64,000 nt of DNA. Source: CAIWHR01 sp963823215. GTDB taxonomy: Bacteria; Pseudomonadota; Gammaproteobacteria; Burkholderiales; Casimicrobiaceae. The position numbers were made by a program, and so were the translations under genes. Positions 43,984 through 53,810 of the stretch are shown one piece after another. Location: contig CAWGKT010000001.1 in NCBI GenBank assembly GCA_963823215.1, positions 1-64,000 on the forward strand. The letters run 5' to 3'. The notes under the pieces were generated by a model. The model saw only the letters and a program-made list of their open reading frames with translations, ran no database searches and was not told where the DNA came from. The stretch's first letter is position 1. Each line of letters begins with the position of its first letter.

Positions 43984-45990
43984 ATGACCCGTGCTTTCAT
44001 CATTCGACCCTTCGGCACGAAAGCAGGTGTGGATTTTGACGCCGTCGAAGAGAAGCTCATCCAGCCTGCGCTTGCGCAGATCGGCATCGCGGGCAATACG
44101 ACGACGGAAATCGTCGAACAAGGCAACATCCGGGAAGACATGTTCCGGCTATTGGTATGCGCTGACCTCGTCATCGCCGACATCTCGATTCACAACGCCA
44201 ATGTGTTCTACGAGCTCGGCATTCGGCACGGCATGCGGCCCAACGCCACTTTCCTGCTCCGTGCCAATATCGATGAGTTTCCGTTCGATCTGCGCACGGA
44301 TCGCTATCTTGCCTACGACCGGGACAAGCCGGCCGCGAGCGTCACGCCGTTGGCGCGCGCGCTCAAGGCGACGCTGGATTCGTCGCGTGTCGACAGCCCG
44401 GTCTATCAGGTGCTGCCGAACCTCAGGGCGCCGGACGCGACGGCGCTGCAAGTCGTGCCGAGCGATTTTCAAGAGGCTGTCGAATGCGCCTTCGTCGCCG
44501 ACCAGCGTGGAGATCTGCGCCTGCTCGCGCACGAGGCATGCAGCTTCGAATGGGCAAGCGAAGGCCTGCGCATGGTCGGGCGCGCGCAGTTCGAGCTCAA
44601 ATCGAATCCGGGCGCCCGCGAATCGTTCGAAATGCTGCGCGAGTTGCGGCCCGACGACGTGGAGGCGGATCAGCGGCTCGCGACCATCTACCGGCGCCTC
44701 GGCGACTTCACGCGGTCGAGTCAGTCGATCCAACGCGTGATCACGTCATCGTTGGCTGACCGGAGCCAGCGGGCCGAGGCGCTCGCGCTGTACGGGAGAA
44801 TTGTTACGGCGCGATGGCAGGCGAGCTTTGACGGCCGCTCGGGCGAGGAGGCACGCTCTGCCGCGCTACGTGCACCCGAGCTGGACGAGGCGCTGAAGTG
44901 GTACGTCGACGCCTTCTGCCAGGACCTGAACCGCCCCCATGCGGGGCTTGCCGCACTGGGACTCCTGTGCGCACGCAACGAGCTCGCCCATCGTATGCAG
45001 GAAGCGTGGGCCGAGCGGTTCGACAGCGATGAAGACGCGGTGCGCGCTCTGGCCGCCAGCAATGCGCAGTTCGCGCAACTCGCAAGCACGCTGCAATTCT
45101 CGCTCATGTCGCACCGCGAGACGCTGCAACGGCAACCGGTGACCGATGTCGACGCCATGGCTCGGATGGAGTTGCTCGAAGCGGATTACGCCTTCCTGAC
45201 CTCGCCGCGCCCCAAGGCGGCAGCCCAGCGTTACCGGGACGCTCTCGCCGATCAGCCGATCTCGCTCTTGACCACCGTGCACGAGCAACTGGCGGTGTAT
45301 TGGCAACTCGGGGTGCGCAGCGACTTTGCCGCTTCATCCCTGGCGGCGCTTGCCGAACTGATCGCGGCAAAGCCGGCGCTCGCGCGGGCGGTCGAGCAGC
45401 CGACGCGCGTACTGCTGTTCTCGGGACACATGGTGGACGAGCCTTCCCGTCCCGAGCCGCGATTTCCCCCTACCAAGGCGGCGGAAGAGAAGGCGCGCGA
45501 AATGCTGCGCCAGGCGATCGCGGCGGAACAGGCTCTCAGTTCGGGAAAGATCGTCGGTGTCGCGGGTGGAGCGTGCGGAGGAGACACGCTTTTCCACGAG
45601 GTCTGCGCCGAGCTTGGCATTCCCACGCGGCTTCACCTCGCGTTGCCGCGTGAACGCTATTGCGTCACGTCCGTCCAGCAGGGAGGCCCCGATTGGGTCG
45701 AGCGCTACTACAAGCTCTGCGCGCGGCTTGCTCCTCGCATCATGACGGAAGGCGAGGAATTGCCGAAATGGCTTCGCGGCAGGCCGGGCTACGACATCTG
45801 GCAGCGCGCCAATCTGTGGATGCTCTTCAACGCATTGGCGCTTCGCGGCAAGGAGTTGACGCTTATCGCCCTGTGGGACACGGGGGCGGGCAGCGGACCC
45901 GGCGGCACCGACGAAATGGTGTCGCAAGTGCTTGCCAGCGGCCATAAGCTGCTGCGGTTGCAGGCCGAGGAACTCAAGGCATTGGTCTAA
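43984..45990 (+). CDS. TIR-like - TPR - SLOG-like three-domain protein
   Basis: An intact 668-residue protein. The N-terminal domain (1-160) is TIR/deoxyribosyltransferase-like: MTRAFIIRPFGTKAGVDFDA, NIREDMFRLLVCADLVIADI, then NANVFYELGIRH with E77 at the catalytic-Glu position. The middle (about 170-480) is a TPR/TRAF-binding-like helical array. The C-terminus (about 490-640) is a Rossmann-like domain with TRVLLFSGHMVDEP and KIVGVAGGACGGDTLFHEVC, resembling the nucleotide-binding SLOG fold. TIR and SLOG parts are separate proteins in Thoeris defence; here both types seem to lie on one chain. The assignment of the terminal domains is by eye. A broken paralogue lies at 34509. Confidence 0.7.
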   Translation: MTRAFIIRPFGTKAGVDFDAVEEKLIQPALAQIGIAGNTTTEIVEQGNIREDMFRLLVCADLVIADISIHNANVFYELGIRHGMRPNATFLLRANIDEFPFDLRTDRYLAYDRDKPAASVTPLARALKATLDSSRVDSPVYQVLPNLRAPDATALQVVPSDFQEAVECAFVADQRGDLRLLAHEACSFEWASEGLRMVGRAQFELKSNPGARESFEMLRELRPDDVEADQRLATIYRRLGDFTRSSQSIQRVITSSLADRSQRAEALALYGRIVTARWQASFDGRSGEEARSAALRAPELDEALKWYVDAFCQDLNRPHAGLAALGLLCARNELAHRMQEAWAERFDSDEDAVRALAASNAQFAQLASTLQFSLMSHRETLQRQPVTDVDAMARMELLEADYAFLTSPRPKAAAQRYRDALADQPISLLTTVHEQLAVYWQLGVRSDFAASSLAALAELIAAKPALARAVEQPTRVLLFSGHMVDEPSRPEPRFPPTKAAEEKAREMLRQAIAAEQALSSGKIVGVAGGACGGDTLFHEVCAELGIPTRLHLALPRERYCVTSVQQGGPDWVERYYKLCARLAPRIMTEGEELPKWLRGRPGYDIWQRANLWMLFNALALRGKELTLIALWDTGAGSGPGGTDEMVSQVLASGHKLLRLQAEELKALV

Positions 45991-46016
45991 AGCGGCTGAC
46001 AACCGCACGGCGGATG

Positions 46017-48278
46017 CTATTTCAATGACTCGCGAATTTTCCGCGCTGATTGCTGGTGTTCGCCGGCCTCGGCTCCTCTGCCTAACGCTGCAAGCGCCTT
46101 TGCGACTCGCTCGTGGCTGATCGCGAGGTCGAGCCGACGCTCCGCACTCGCCGAGGCTTCCTTCGCCAGGTTCGCGGCAATCGCGAAGTCGATCCGATAC
46201 TGCTGCAATGCGCCTTCGGCATCTCCTTGCGCCAGCAACACATCGCCGATCTTCTCGTGGCTGATCGAGAGCGCCTGTTGCCAATCGACGTTGTTCGGAT
46301 CGACAATCGCGAGCCGCTCGACGATGGCAAGTCCCGCGCGGTACGCCGTCAGCGCACCCGCGGCGTCGCCCTCGGCCATCCGTAACCTGCCGATCCGCTC
46401 ATGGTAGATCGATAGATCGCGCTGCCATTGCGGGTTTGCCGGATCGTTCCGGATGATGAGCTCGTACAGCGGCAGCGATCGATGATAGGCCTCGCGGGCC
46501 CGCACCAGGTTCTTGCGTTCGAACCACAGATCTCCGAGCCGCATCGAATTCGACGCAAACTCCCGCGCGGTCGCCTGAGTTTGCCCCGCGATCGCGGCCA
46601 TCTGATCCAGGATGGCCTTGTTCTGATCGTAGATCTCAGCGACGCTATCCAGCGCTCCGGGAATCTCGACCAGCCTGTCGGGAAGCTCGTAAGTCAACTT
46701 CCTCACCGCGTCGAGAGCGACAAGCGCCATGGCCTTCTGCCGCCGCGCCTGATCTTCGGCGCGCAATCCTGCGTAGATCGAATATGCGGTCAGGCACACG
46801 AGGGCGAGCGCCACTGCGGCAATCGTTCCCCGGATGCCGAATGACCTCCGCGTGCTTCGGCGCAGAAACGCGTCTGCTAGGGCGAAGCCGCCGCCGTAGC
46901 GCTGTGCCCACGCGGCGTTCGGCTGCTCGCGCTTGAACCAGTCGCGCGCAAGCTTGAGGTCGGGATTGCGCCACAGCCCGGCCTTGCCCGCTTGATGTCG
47001 GTGGGCGGCGTCGGCGAGGCGCGCATACATCGCACGGGACTCGCTTTCTTCGTTGACCCAACGCCGGAGCTCTCCCCATTTGCGCATCAGGCTTTCATGC
47101 GAGATATCCACGAAGGAATCATCCTGCAGCGGCGTGCCCCAGGGTGGCATCAGGAACGAGCGATCGGGATGCCGGAACAGGTCGATCATCCTGGTCACTT
47201 CGGTTGGCCGTGCCACAGCGACGGCGCAAAGCTCCCCGAATTGTGTCGGCCGCCGGATCTCCCGGTTGTCGGGACCGCGTTCGGTAAGCCTCTTGAACAT
47301 CTTTTCCACGACGCGCCGGTGGCCTCCGTCGAGCGCGTTATACGCTTCGTTCGCTTGGCGCGATAACGCACCTTCCATCGTTCCGATGGCTTCGTAGTCC
47401 TCGAGGTCGAGTGGCGAACCATCCTCGCGGTGCGCTGCCCAATGCTGCCATGTGCGCATCAAGGCGTGCTGCAGGACAGGCAGCTGATCGGGATCCTCGC
47501 CCACATCGTTCAACAGGCGCTGCACGAGGCGCGGACTGATTCGCGCCCCGCCGACGCCTATCGGGCCCTCGATCGCCTGTCGGCGCTCGTCGCGGTTCAT
47601 CCGTGGAATCAGGTATTGGCTCTCGTTCAACGCTTCCGGCAGCCCCCGGAACTGAGTGCAGTCGCCCAGAAAATCCGAGCGCATCGTCAGCATGACGTAG
47701 ATCGGCACGTCGTCACGGGTGGGCGCCTCGACAAGCAGCTTGACGAACGCCGCGGCGTCGGCCTCGGCCGCAACGTCGCCACTTGCACGCTTGAACCGGA
47801 ACAGTTCCTCGAACTGATCGACGACGACGAGGATGTTCTCATCGCGCGGGGTGCGCGCCTGCCGTACCGCTTCGATAAGGCCGAGCGAGCTTCGACGAAG
47901 CGTGGTCTCGATCAGCGCGGTTGAAAGAACATCCACGCTGTCCGCCGAGGGATCGCGTAGCGCATCGTGCAGCGCCGCGGCAAGACTCGCGAGTGGCGTG
48001 CTTCCCGGACGCAGCAGCGCGATGCGCCAGCTCGATCCGGCCGTCGCCATGAATCCGCCGCGCAGGCAGGCGAAGAGGCCGGCGCGCACGAGCGACGACT
48101 TGCCGCTGCCCGAAGCACCCACGACCGCCAGAAACCGCCTGTGCGCGAGGCGACCGACAAGTTTGTCGCTTTGGCCGTCGCGTCCGAAGAACAGGTACGC
48201 TTCGTACTCCTCGAAGGGGCGCAGCCCGACGAACGGATTGAGGACGTCGGACGCCGTCGCGCGCCACGCATCGTTCAT
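46017..48278 (-). CDS. nSTAND-type ATPase with membrane helix and TPR repeats
   Basis: About 753 residues from the ATG at 48278. An nSTAND1-like NTPase module opens NPFVGLRPFEEYEAYLFFGR, with Walker A GASGSGKS (54-61) and Walker B ILVVVDQFEELF. It then has SQYLIPRMNRDERRQAIEGP and a winged-helix-like segment. A membrane helix (GTIAAVALALVCLTAYSIYA) follows near residue 490, then TPR-like repeats (REAYHRSLPLYELIIRNDPA, GALTAYRAGLAIVERLAIVD) to the end. STAND ATPases oligomerise on sensing a trigger and activate attached or partner effectors. The start overlaps the stop of the triple-TIR gene (ATGA), so the TIR protein is its probable effector. Confidence 0.85.
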   Translation of the reverse strand: MNDAWRATASDVLNPFVGLRPFEEYEAYLFFGRDGQSDKLVGRLAHRRFLAVVGASGSGKSSLVRAGLFACLRGGFMATAGSSWRIALLRPGSTPLASLAAALHDALRDPSADSVDVLSTALIETTLRRSSLGLIEAVRQARTPRDENILVVVDQFEELFRFKRASGDVAAEADAAAFVKLLVEAPTRDDVPIYVMLTMRSDFLGDCTQFRGLPEALNESQYLIPRMNRDERRQAIEGPIGVGGARISPRLVQRLLNDVGEDPDQLPVLQHALMRTWQHWAAHREDGSPLDLEDYEAIGTMEGALSRQANEAYNALDGGHRRVVEKMFKRLTERGPDNREIRRPTQFGELCAVAVARPTEVTRMIDLFRHPDRSFLMPPWGTPLQDDSFVDISHESLMRKWGELRRWVNEESESRAMYARLADAAHRHQAGKAGLWRNPDLKLARDWFKREQPNAAWAQRYGGGFALADAFLRRSTRRSFGIRGTIAAVALALVCLTAYSIYAGLRAEDQARRQKAMALVALDAVRKLTYELPDRLVEIPGALDSVAEIYDQNKAILDQMAAIAGQTQATAREFASNSMRLGDLWFERKNLVRAREAYHRSLPLYELIIRNDPANPQWQRDLSIYHERIGRLRMAEGDAAGALTAYRAGLAIVERLAIVDPNNVDWQQALSISHEKIGDVLLAQGDAEGALQQYRIDFAIAANLAKEASASAERRLDLAISHERVAKALAALGRGAEAGEHQQSARKIRESLK

Positions 48279-49843
48279 GGCCGCGGCTTCCATTGCGCGA
48301 GGAACGGCTCGAGTGATTCCGCGGTGAAGGGCTGCGCGGCTTGAATCACGAGGGCGTCTTGCGTGCGGAACCGCAGCTTCTCCGGTTTCGACGGCGTTCC
48401 GATGAAGACTGCTTTCGCCTGATACGCATGCTCGCGCCCAAGCCCGAACGCCTTGCGCAGATCCGAAAGCTTGCGCTGCACCCAGAATTCGTTCGCCGCG
48501 CCGAAGTAGATAAGCGCCCCGTCGCACTGGACCAGGTTTTCCTGGTGGTACTCGCGCAGCTCGGTCTCGTTGCCCTCGAAGTAGGAAGGCTTGACCTCGT
48601 ACCCGCGCGCCATCAGTGCGTCCCGCAGGGGCTCGATGGCCTCGACGTCCCGCTGGTCGTGAATCAGATACACGAGCGGCGGTGTTCCAGCGGCCTTGAC
48701 GCCGTCGACCGGCTTTGGCGTCTCGGCCAGCTTGCGCAACAGATACGTCTTGAGATTCTCGATGCTGGTCTCGAGGAGCTCCGTGTTGGCCTCATTGGCG
48801 GCGCCGCGGCGAAGGGCGCCAAGGAAATTCTCTTGCCGCTCTTCTTTCGGCTCGAGCTTCTCCGAAAGCCAGAGCACGCGCTGCAAGGCACCCGTCGCCG
48901 CGATGCGGCCCGCTTCCTCGATCTGCACGTCGATGGTCGATCGTGTCTTTTCACCTTCCAGCATCGCGCCGTAGAGCTCGCCCAGCATGTGCACGGACAC
49001 GCTGGCCTGCTGCAATTGGCCGGCGACAAACTCCCGGTACTGGGCGCCGTTCTCCGGGGCGGCTTCACACGGAAAGACGACGTAGCCACGCTGGCGCAAT
49101 TCGCGCCTCAGCTGGTCGCTCTGCGCGCGGAGGCTGGAGACCGTGTCGGCGATATAGATGACGCGCGCCGAGTTCTCGATCCTTTCCGGCGTCCGCATCT
49201 CCCGGGCGCGCAACGCCTCCAGCGTCGCCTTGATGTCGTAGGCGAGGTCATCGATCTTCTGGAGACACGCTTGCTCGTCGCCGGGGGCCGGTGGCAGGTG
49301 GTATTCTCGGGGCTGCTCGGCTTGGTCCATGACAAAGAATTCGTAGCCGAGGAACTGCTGCAGCGGTGCCGGCAATTGCTCGCGGGGCACTCTCGTCTTC
49401 ACGACTTTGAGAAGACGGGCCTTGTCCTGGATACGCAGTCCTCCGGACTGCGCGGCGCCTAGACAGAACGCCTCCAACTCCTTCAGGCACGATTCGGATT
49501 TGATGTAGCGCGGCGAAACGACCGAGAGCAGCAGCGCCGTCTTCAGGAGCCTTTCTCTGAGCGTATCTTCGAAGGGTTCATTTCCCGACAACTTAGGATC
49601 GCGCCAGACGACGAGCTCCTCGCCGAGAAGCTGTTTCAGCCTGACTGTGAGGGCCTGATGCAGCACTTCTATCCAGCCCTTCGGCTCGAACATAGGTGCG
49701 TTGTCGATGTGGCTGTAGCTGATGAACAGATCGCTTTCAGAGCTCCTGAGGTATCTCTTGTCGCCCTCGGCCCTGGACGATGCATCGGGTGATGTACGTC
49801 CTCCGGGCTCGTCGGCGGGAGGGGAGGGCTTGGCGACTGTCAC
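48275..49843 (-). CDS. Protein with three consecutive TIR-like domains
   Basis: A 522-residue protein. Domain 1 (36-170) is a clear TIR: SDLFISYSHID, EELVVWRDPKLSGNEPFED and SCLKELEAF with E122 as likely catalytic Glu. Domain 2 (227-330) begins RVIYIADTVSSLRAQSDQLR, with YVVFPCEAAPENGAQYREFV and a helix containing VQIEEAGR. Domain 3 (388-500) begins PLVYLIHDQRDVEAIEPLRD, with YEVKPSYFEG and CDGALIYFG. Domains 2 and 3 look like degenerate TIR/flavodoxin-like folds that could bind rather than cleave nucleotides. No membrane helix. First gene of a two-gene operon with the nSTAND ATPase, coupled by an ATGA overlap. Confidence 0.75.
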   Translation of the reverse strand: MTVAKPSPPADEPGGRTSPDASSRAEGDKRYLRSSESDLFISYSHIDNAPMFEPKGWIEVLHQALTVRLKQLLGEELVVWRDPKLSGNEPFEDTLRERLLKTALLLSVVSPRYIKSESCLKELEAFCLGAAQSGGLRIQDKARLLKVVKTRVPREQLPAPLQQFLGYEFFVMDQAEQPREYHLPPAPGDEQACLQKIDDLAYDIKATLEALRAREMRTPERIENSARVIYIADTVSSLRAQSDQLRRELRQRGYVVFPCEAAPENGAQYREFVAGQLQQASVSVHMLGELYGAMLEGEKTRSTIDVQIEEAGRIAATGALQRVLWLSEKLEPKEERQENFLGALRRGAANEANTELLETSIENLKTYLLRKLAETPKPVDGVKAAGTPPLVYLIHDQRDVEAIEPLRDALMARGYEVKPSYFEGNETELREYHQENLVQCDGALIYFGAANEFWVQRKLSDLRKAFGLGREHAYQAKAVFIGTPSKPEKLRFRTQDALVIQAAQPFTAESLEPFLAQWKPRP

Positions 49844-50113
49844 GACTGTGAGTCCTGCGGGCCGTTCGGCGGCGGGAAGCTTTCGCCGACGTCAAGGATA
49901 GCAGTTCGCCGATTCCGGCGAGCGCAGAATTGCCTCCGAGGGCGCAGAGGGCGCCAGGCGCGTTGACCCCGCCGAGAGCTTCTGCGGCCCGGCCGTGGCG
50001 GGCTTCCCGATGGAAAGAAAAAAGAGGAAACTTCCTGCTTCGCAACCGGCGAAGCCGCGCGTCCCGTGTGCTCCAGCGGGTCCGCCAGGCTAGCCCAACC
50101 GATCGGAGCTATC

Positions 50114-50857
50114 GTGAAGCGCGCTGCCGAAGCAGACGACCCACGGCGCAGATGGCTGATCAAAGCGCTCGCCGCGGGATTATTTACCGGAGGCCTGGGT
50201 GTATCGGGCTCGCTCGCCGCGCAAGTTGCCGGTGGACGGCCGGCAAAGCTATCGGACAATCGATCGGTTTTCGAAAGTTCCGGCACGGCTAGCGTCAACG
50301 ACAAGCCCGTGGCCGCGGACACGCCGATACGTCCCGGCGATACGCTGCGCACGGGCAAGAACAGCAGGATCATTTTCGTTGTCAGCGATTGCTCGATGCT
50401 ACTTCGCGAGGAGAGCCAGCTCACTCTCGAGGGCGAGCCGGGCGGCCGGCTCGTGGGCTTCAAGCTGCTCATCGGGAAGGTACTTTCCGTGTATCCGCCG
50501 GGGCCCGTGCGGATCGAGACGGCCTCCGCCCGGGCTCAAATCCGCGGGACCGGCGTGTATGTCGAGTCCGATCCCGAGCGCACGTACTTCTGCACCTGCT
50601 TCGGCGCCACCGACATCGTTGCGAAGGATGACCCGGACAGCAAGGAGTCCGTGTTTGCGCGCCATCACGACCGGCCGCTCTATATCCTCGCCGGTGGCAA
50701 GAATCGCGGCCGCAGCATCGAACGCGCGACGTTCAAGAGCCACACCGACGAGGAGTTGAAGCTGATCGAGACGCTCGTCGGACGCACGCTGCCGCCGGAG
50801 TTCGTTTTCTCCGACCCCCGGTACCAGACGCCCAAGGGGGGCGGTTATCGACAGTAG
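50114..50857 (+). CDS. FecR-domain exported protein
   Basis: 247 residues from the GTG at 50114. The N-terminus DDPRRRWLIKALAAGLFTGG looks like a twin-arginine export signal. The rest is a FecR-type beta domain: IRPGDTLRTGKNSRIIFVVS, DCSMLLREESQLTLEGEP, KVLSVYPPGPVRIETASARA, IRGTGVYVESDPERTYFCTC and FGATDIVAKDD. FecR domains sense or assemble in the periplasm; proteins with only this part often pair with CHASE2 or cytochrome genes. A longer frame to 50066 lacks a good start. It stands apart from the conflict genes by 270 bases in which I see no gene, and faces the cytochrome gene at 50878. Confidence 0.8.
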   Translation: MKRAAEADDPRRRWLIKALAAGLFTGGLGVSGSLAAQVAGGRPAKLSDNRSVFESSGTASVNDKPVAADTPIRPGDTLRTGKNSRIIFVVSDCSMLLREESQLTLEGEPGGRLVGFKLLIGKVLSVYPPGPVRIETASARAQIRGTGVYVESDPERTYFCTCFGATDIVAKDDPDSKESVFARHHDRPLYILAGGKNRGRSIERATFKSHTDEELKLIETLVGRTLPPEFVFSDPRYQTPKGGGYRQ

Positions 50858-50877
50858 GTCGCGTCGCTTCCTCGCTT

Positions 50878-52876
50878 TCAGTTCAAGGGTGCATCGGCCA
50901 GAATCCAGTTGACGAACAAATCGTAGCTTTCGCGACCCGCTTCGCCGGGCACCTTGGTGTCATCGAAGCCGTTGACAGGGCTTCCAGAAATTCCGTTGTG
51001 ATGATGGCCCGCGGGCTTGCGCAAGAGCGGGCTTGCGACGATGTCGGTGAAGTTGATGCGGCTCCGCACTTCCGCGTAGAACGCCGCAGTGTCGGTCCGT
51101 TCGACGAGCCCGGCTTGCCGATCGGCAAAGAAGACGGGCGGGGTAGCCGTACCGTCCGGGCTGTGGCAGCTCGCGCAAGGCCCGGCGGGACCCAGTACCG
51201 CTTTGATATTGGCGAACGTCACTCTTGCGGGCGGACCTTGTCCCTGGACAGACAGGGTGAGGATTGCGGGCGCGCTTTGAATGGTGCCGTTGCTCGCGAT
51301 CAGCTTGAGCGTATACGTGCCGTCCACGGATGCATCGAACACAGGTTGCGCGGAATTCGCATTGCCAAGGCTCGGCGGGGGGCCGTTGGGCCGAGTCTCG
51401 ACCGTCCAGACGAATGCGCTGGCGAACAGGCTGGCCGCCGCGGAGAGCTGTGTCGGACCGCGAGTGATGACGCGGTCGGGTCCTGGGTCGGCGACCGGGC
51501 GACCCGGCTGCGGGACCGCGCCACTCGCATCGAGCACGATGAATCCGCGGTCCTTCAGGAATGTGCCAAGGATGGCGCGATTGGCCGAGCTCCAGAACGT
51601 ATCGAAGACGATCTTTGCGAGCGGCATGTCGGCGCGGTCGATGACATGCACCTTGATTCGATCGTCGAGCGCGGCGAATTGCGGCTCCTGTGCCGTTTGC
51701 GATTTTGCATACGACTGGAACTTGGCAAGGGTCGTGAAATCGATGTCGGACTGATTCAGGGTGCCGCGCAACAGGTGGCAGGCGCGGCATGAAGGCACGA
51801 TCACGCTCGTATAAAGATCGCGCTGCAGGCCGGCCTCCCAGTCGGGCGGAACGAAGGTGTCCGAGAAATTGGGTTGCGGCAGCCCGTCGCCGCCGTAGGC
51901 CTTTATCAGCAGGTCGGCAGCGGTCCCTTGCCATTCTCCCGTCACAGCGGTGGGGCGTACGCAGAAGTTTGTGGGAACGCCCGTCGGAGCGGTCGCGGGC
52001 GGGGTGGGCATGGGATAGGAACACAGGATGAACATGTTCATCATCTTGAGCTTCGCTTCCTGCGCTGAACGTGTATAGCCGGCGAGCGGCGAGAAATTGA
52101 AGTGGTCGACTTCCAAAGGTGCGAAGTGCGCCTGAGTATCGCCCGGCACGAGCGAACGAGGAGTTCCGCACAACGGGGAACTGGAGCGTTCCGTTCAAAT
52201 CCGGAACAAGCGCGTCGCCGCGTCCGCCGTGACAGGTGAGGCATGGACCGGGCATGAACTTGCGCCCCCGGCCATCGAGGTCGACCTGCAGCTCGCGCAC
52301 GCCGGTAGCGGCATTGAAGTTGAAGAATTTCGCGAAACCGACACCACCAGGAGCTGTCGGACTGTACTCGATCGCGTTGATGAGAATGCGCCACCGTGTG
52401 TCTTCGCGGACCGCGGCTTCGAGGCTTACCGGGGAATAGCCGTAGGCGCCACCCGGATCGACCTGATAATTCTCCACGATGAAGGCGATATCTCCGGTCG
52501 CGGGGTTTCTCCTTGCGGTCATGCGACGGCCGTAACCGAGATCGCGCGTGTCGCCGAAGACGACCGTGACTTCATTTCCCCCGGTGCCGAACCCATTTTC
52601 CGCCTTCCACTTCTCCAGCGTGTTCTTCTTGTTGTCGGGATCGATCGCGGCGTAATAGGCTTGGGCGTACTCCATCGAATTCGTCTGCTGAAGAGTGGAG
52701 CTCTGCGACGCTTGCTGTGAGTTGGGAAAGAGCAGGAACTTGTCCGAACCGGAGGCCGAGGCGACGGGGGGCGTCCGTGGCGTCGTGACCGCCGCGTTGC
52801 TGCCTCCACCGCATCCGACCAACAGACAGGCCATCGCCGCGGCGACGGCACCGATGAAGAGTCGTCCAAGATTCAC
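50878..52876 (-). pseudogene. Exported triheme-type c cytochrome lipoprotein with one frame break
   Basis: The GTG at 52876 begins a lipoprotein signal (LFIGAVAAAMACLLVGC, lipobox LVGC). Three CxxCH heme sites are seen: CLTCH (in the first frame), CRACH and CASCH (in the second). Between the last two lies an Ig/PKD-like beta domain (YTLKLIASNGTIQSAPAIL). A single indel near 52155 splits the gene; otherwise it is intact to the stop at 50878 (NWILADAPLN). Such proteins carry electrons at the cell envelope. It follows the outer-membrane barrel gene by 10 bases, so the two form an operon and may build an electron path through the outer membrane. Confidence 0.75.
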
Positions 52877-52886
52877 GATCGAGTCC

Positions 52887-53810
52887 CTAGAAGCGCACCA
52901 GCAAGAGGACGTTGAACTGGTTGTCGACATATTTGAGCGACCCTCCTCCGGGAAAGCTCGCCTTTTCCGTCGACGTCGCCTGCACCCGCCGCCACGAGAA
53001 ATCCAGCGCGGAGCTCGCGTTGATCGGGAGGTTGTAGTCGAGCGTCGTCAATACGGATCTGGCCTCGAGCCGATAGTCGATCATCTGGGGCGAGGTGAAG
53101 ACGTCGTCGTCCACGAAGACTTGCGCGACGTCGATGATCGTCAGCGTCCTTTGCCCCGTGGAGACGAGCGTGCCTCGACGGTATTCGGCGGTAAACGTGA
53201 ACGAGCCGTACGGTGCGATGGAGTAGTCGATGCTCACGAGCGCCGAATTCTCGTGCGTGTCGAACACCGAGTTGTTGGCGTTGCGCCAATTGCGGGCGAG
53301 AGCGCCGAACACGCCAAAGCTTTCGGTGATGGGTTGGCGCGCCGAAATGCCGGCCGAGAAGCGATAGCCGGTGCGCAAGGACGACCCGAAATGCTCGCCC
53401 AAGCCGCGCGCGAACAAGGTGAACGTCGGGGCATCGAACTCGGTCGATCCGCGGTATTGAAGCGCGGTCTGGACTCCGCCGAAGATATTGCCCAAGTCCG
53501 AGTACCTGCTTGCCACCTCGCCTCCGCCGAATGCCTCGAGCGTCAGCCGCGTGAAGTCCGTAACCGGAAAGGCGAAAGTCTTGCTCGCGCTCAAGCTGTA
53601 GAACTGGTCGGACAGCTTGTCCGGGCCGCTGGGCGCCCGGGTCACGTTGTTGTCGTACAGGTAGCCGATGCTTGCGTCGACGTCGAGACGGGTTTCGAAC
53701 AGGCCCGGGGCGTCGGATTGCGCCTGCGAGATCGTGCTTTGCCCCAGCAGCAGGACTCCCGCCATGGCAGCCGAAGCAAGTCCGCGCCAAGCCGCGATCG
53801 TCGCCGTCAT
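52887..53810 (-). CDS. Outer-membrane beta-barrel protein
   Basis: 307 residues with a signal peptide (about 1-30, ending TISQAQ-S) and an alternating hydrophobic pattern with aromatic girdles through the rest, e.g. VDASIGYLYDNNVTR, DQFYSLSASKTFAF and YGSFTFTAEYRRGTLV. The last residues (FNVLLLVRF) end in Phe, the outer-membrane assembly signal. About 14 strands could fit. It is upstream of the cytochrome lipoprotein on the same strand. The barrel may anchor or shield the cytochrome, by analogy with porin-cytochrome conduits, but no specific family is recognised. Confidence 0.7.
   Translation of the reverse strand: MTATIAAWRGLASAAMAGVLLLGQSTISQAQSDAPGLFETRLDVDASIGYLYDNNVTRAPSGPDKLSDQFYSLSASKTFAFPVTDFTRLTLEAFGGGEVASRYSDLGNIFGGVQTALQYRGSTEFDAPTFTLFARGLGEHFGSSLRTGYRFSAGISARQPITESFGVFGALARNWRNANNSVFDTHENSALVSIDYSIAPYGSFTFTAEYRRGTLVSTGQRTLTIIDVAQVFVDDDVFTSPQMIDYRLEARSVLTTLDYNLPINASSALDFSWRRVQATSTEKASFPGGGSLKYVDNQFNVLLLVRF

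Noticed and set aside
21238..49843. CBASS or classic Thoeris/Avs operon
   Set aside because: No cGAS/DncV-like cyclase, no SIR2-SLOG ThsA and no canonical Avs repeat architecture were found, although single domains are shared.
49737..50472. Minus-strand frames upstream of the triple-TIR gene
   Set aside because: Ser/Pro/Arg-rich with no start context; they are antisense to the FecR gene and the intergenic region.
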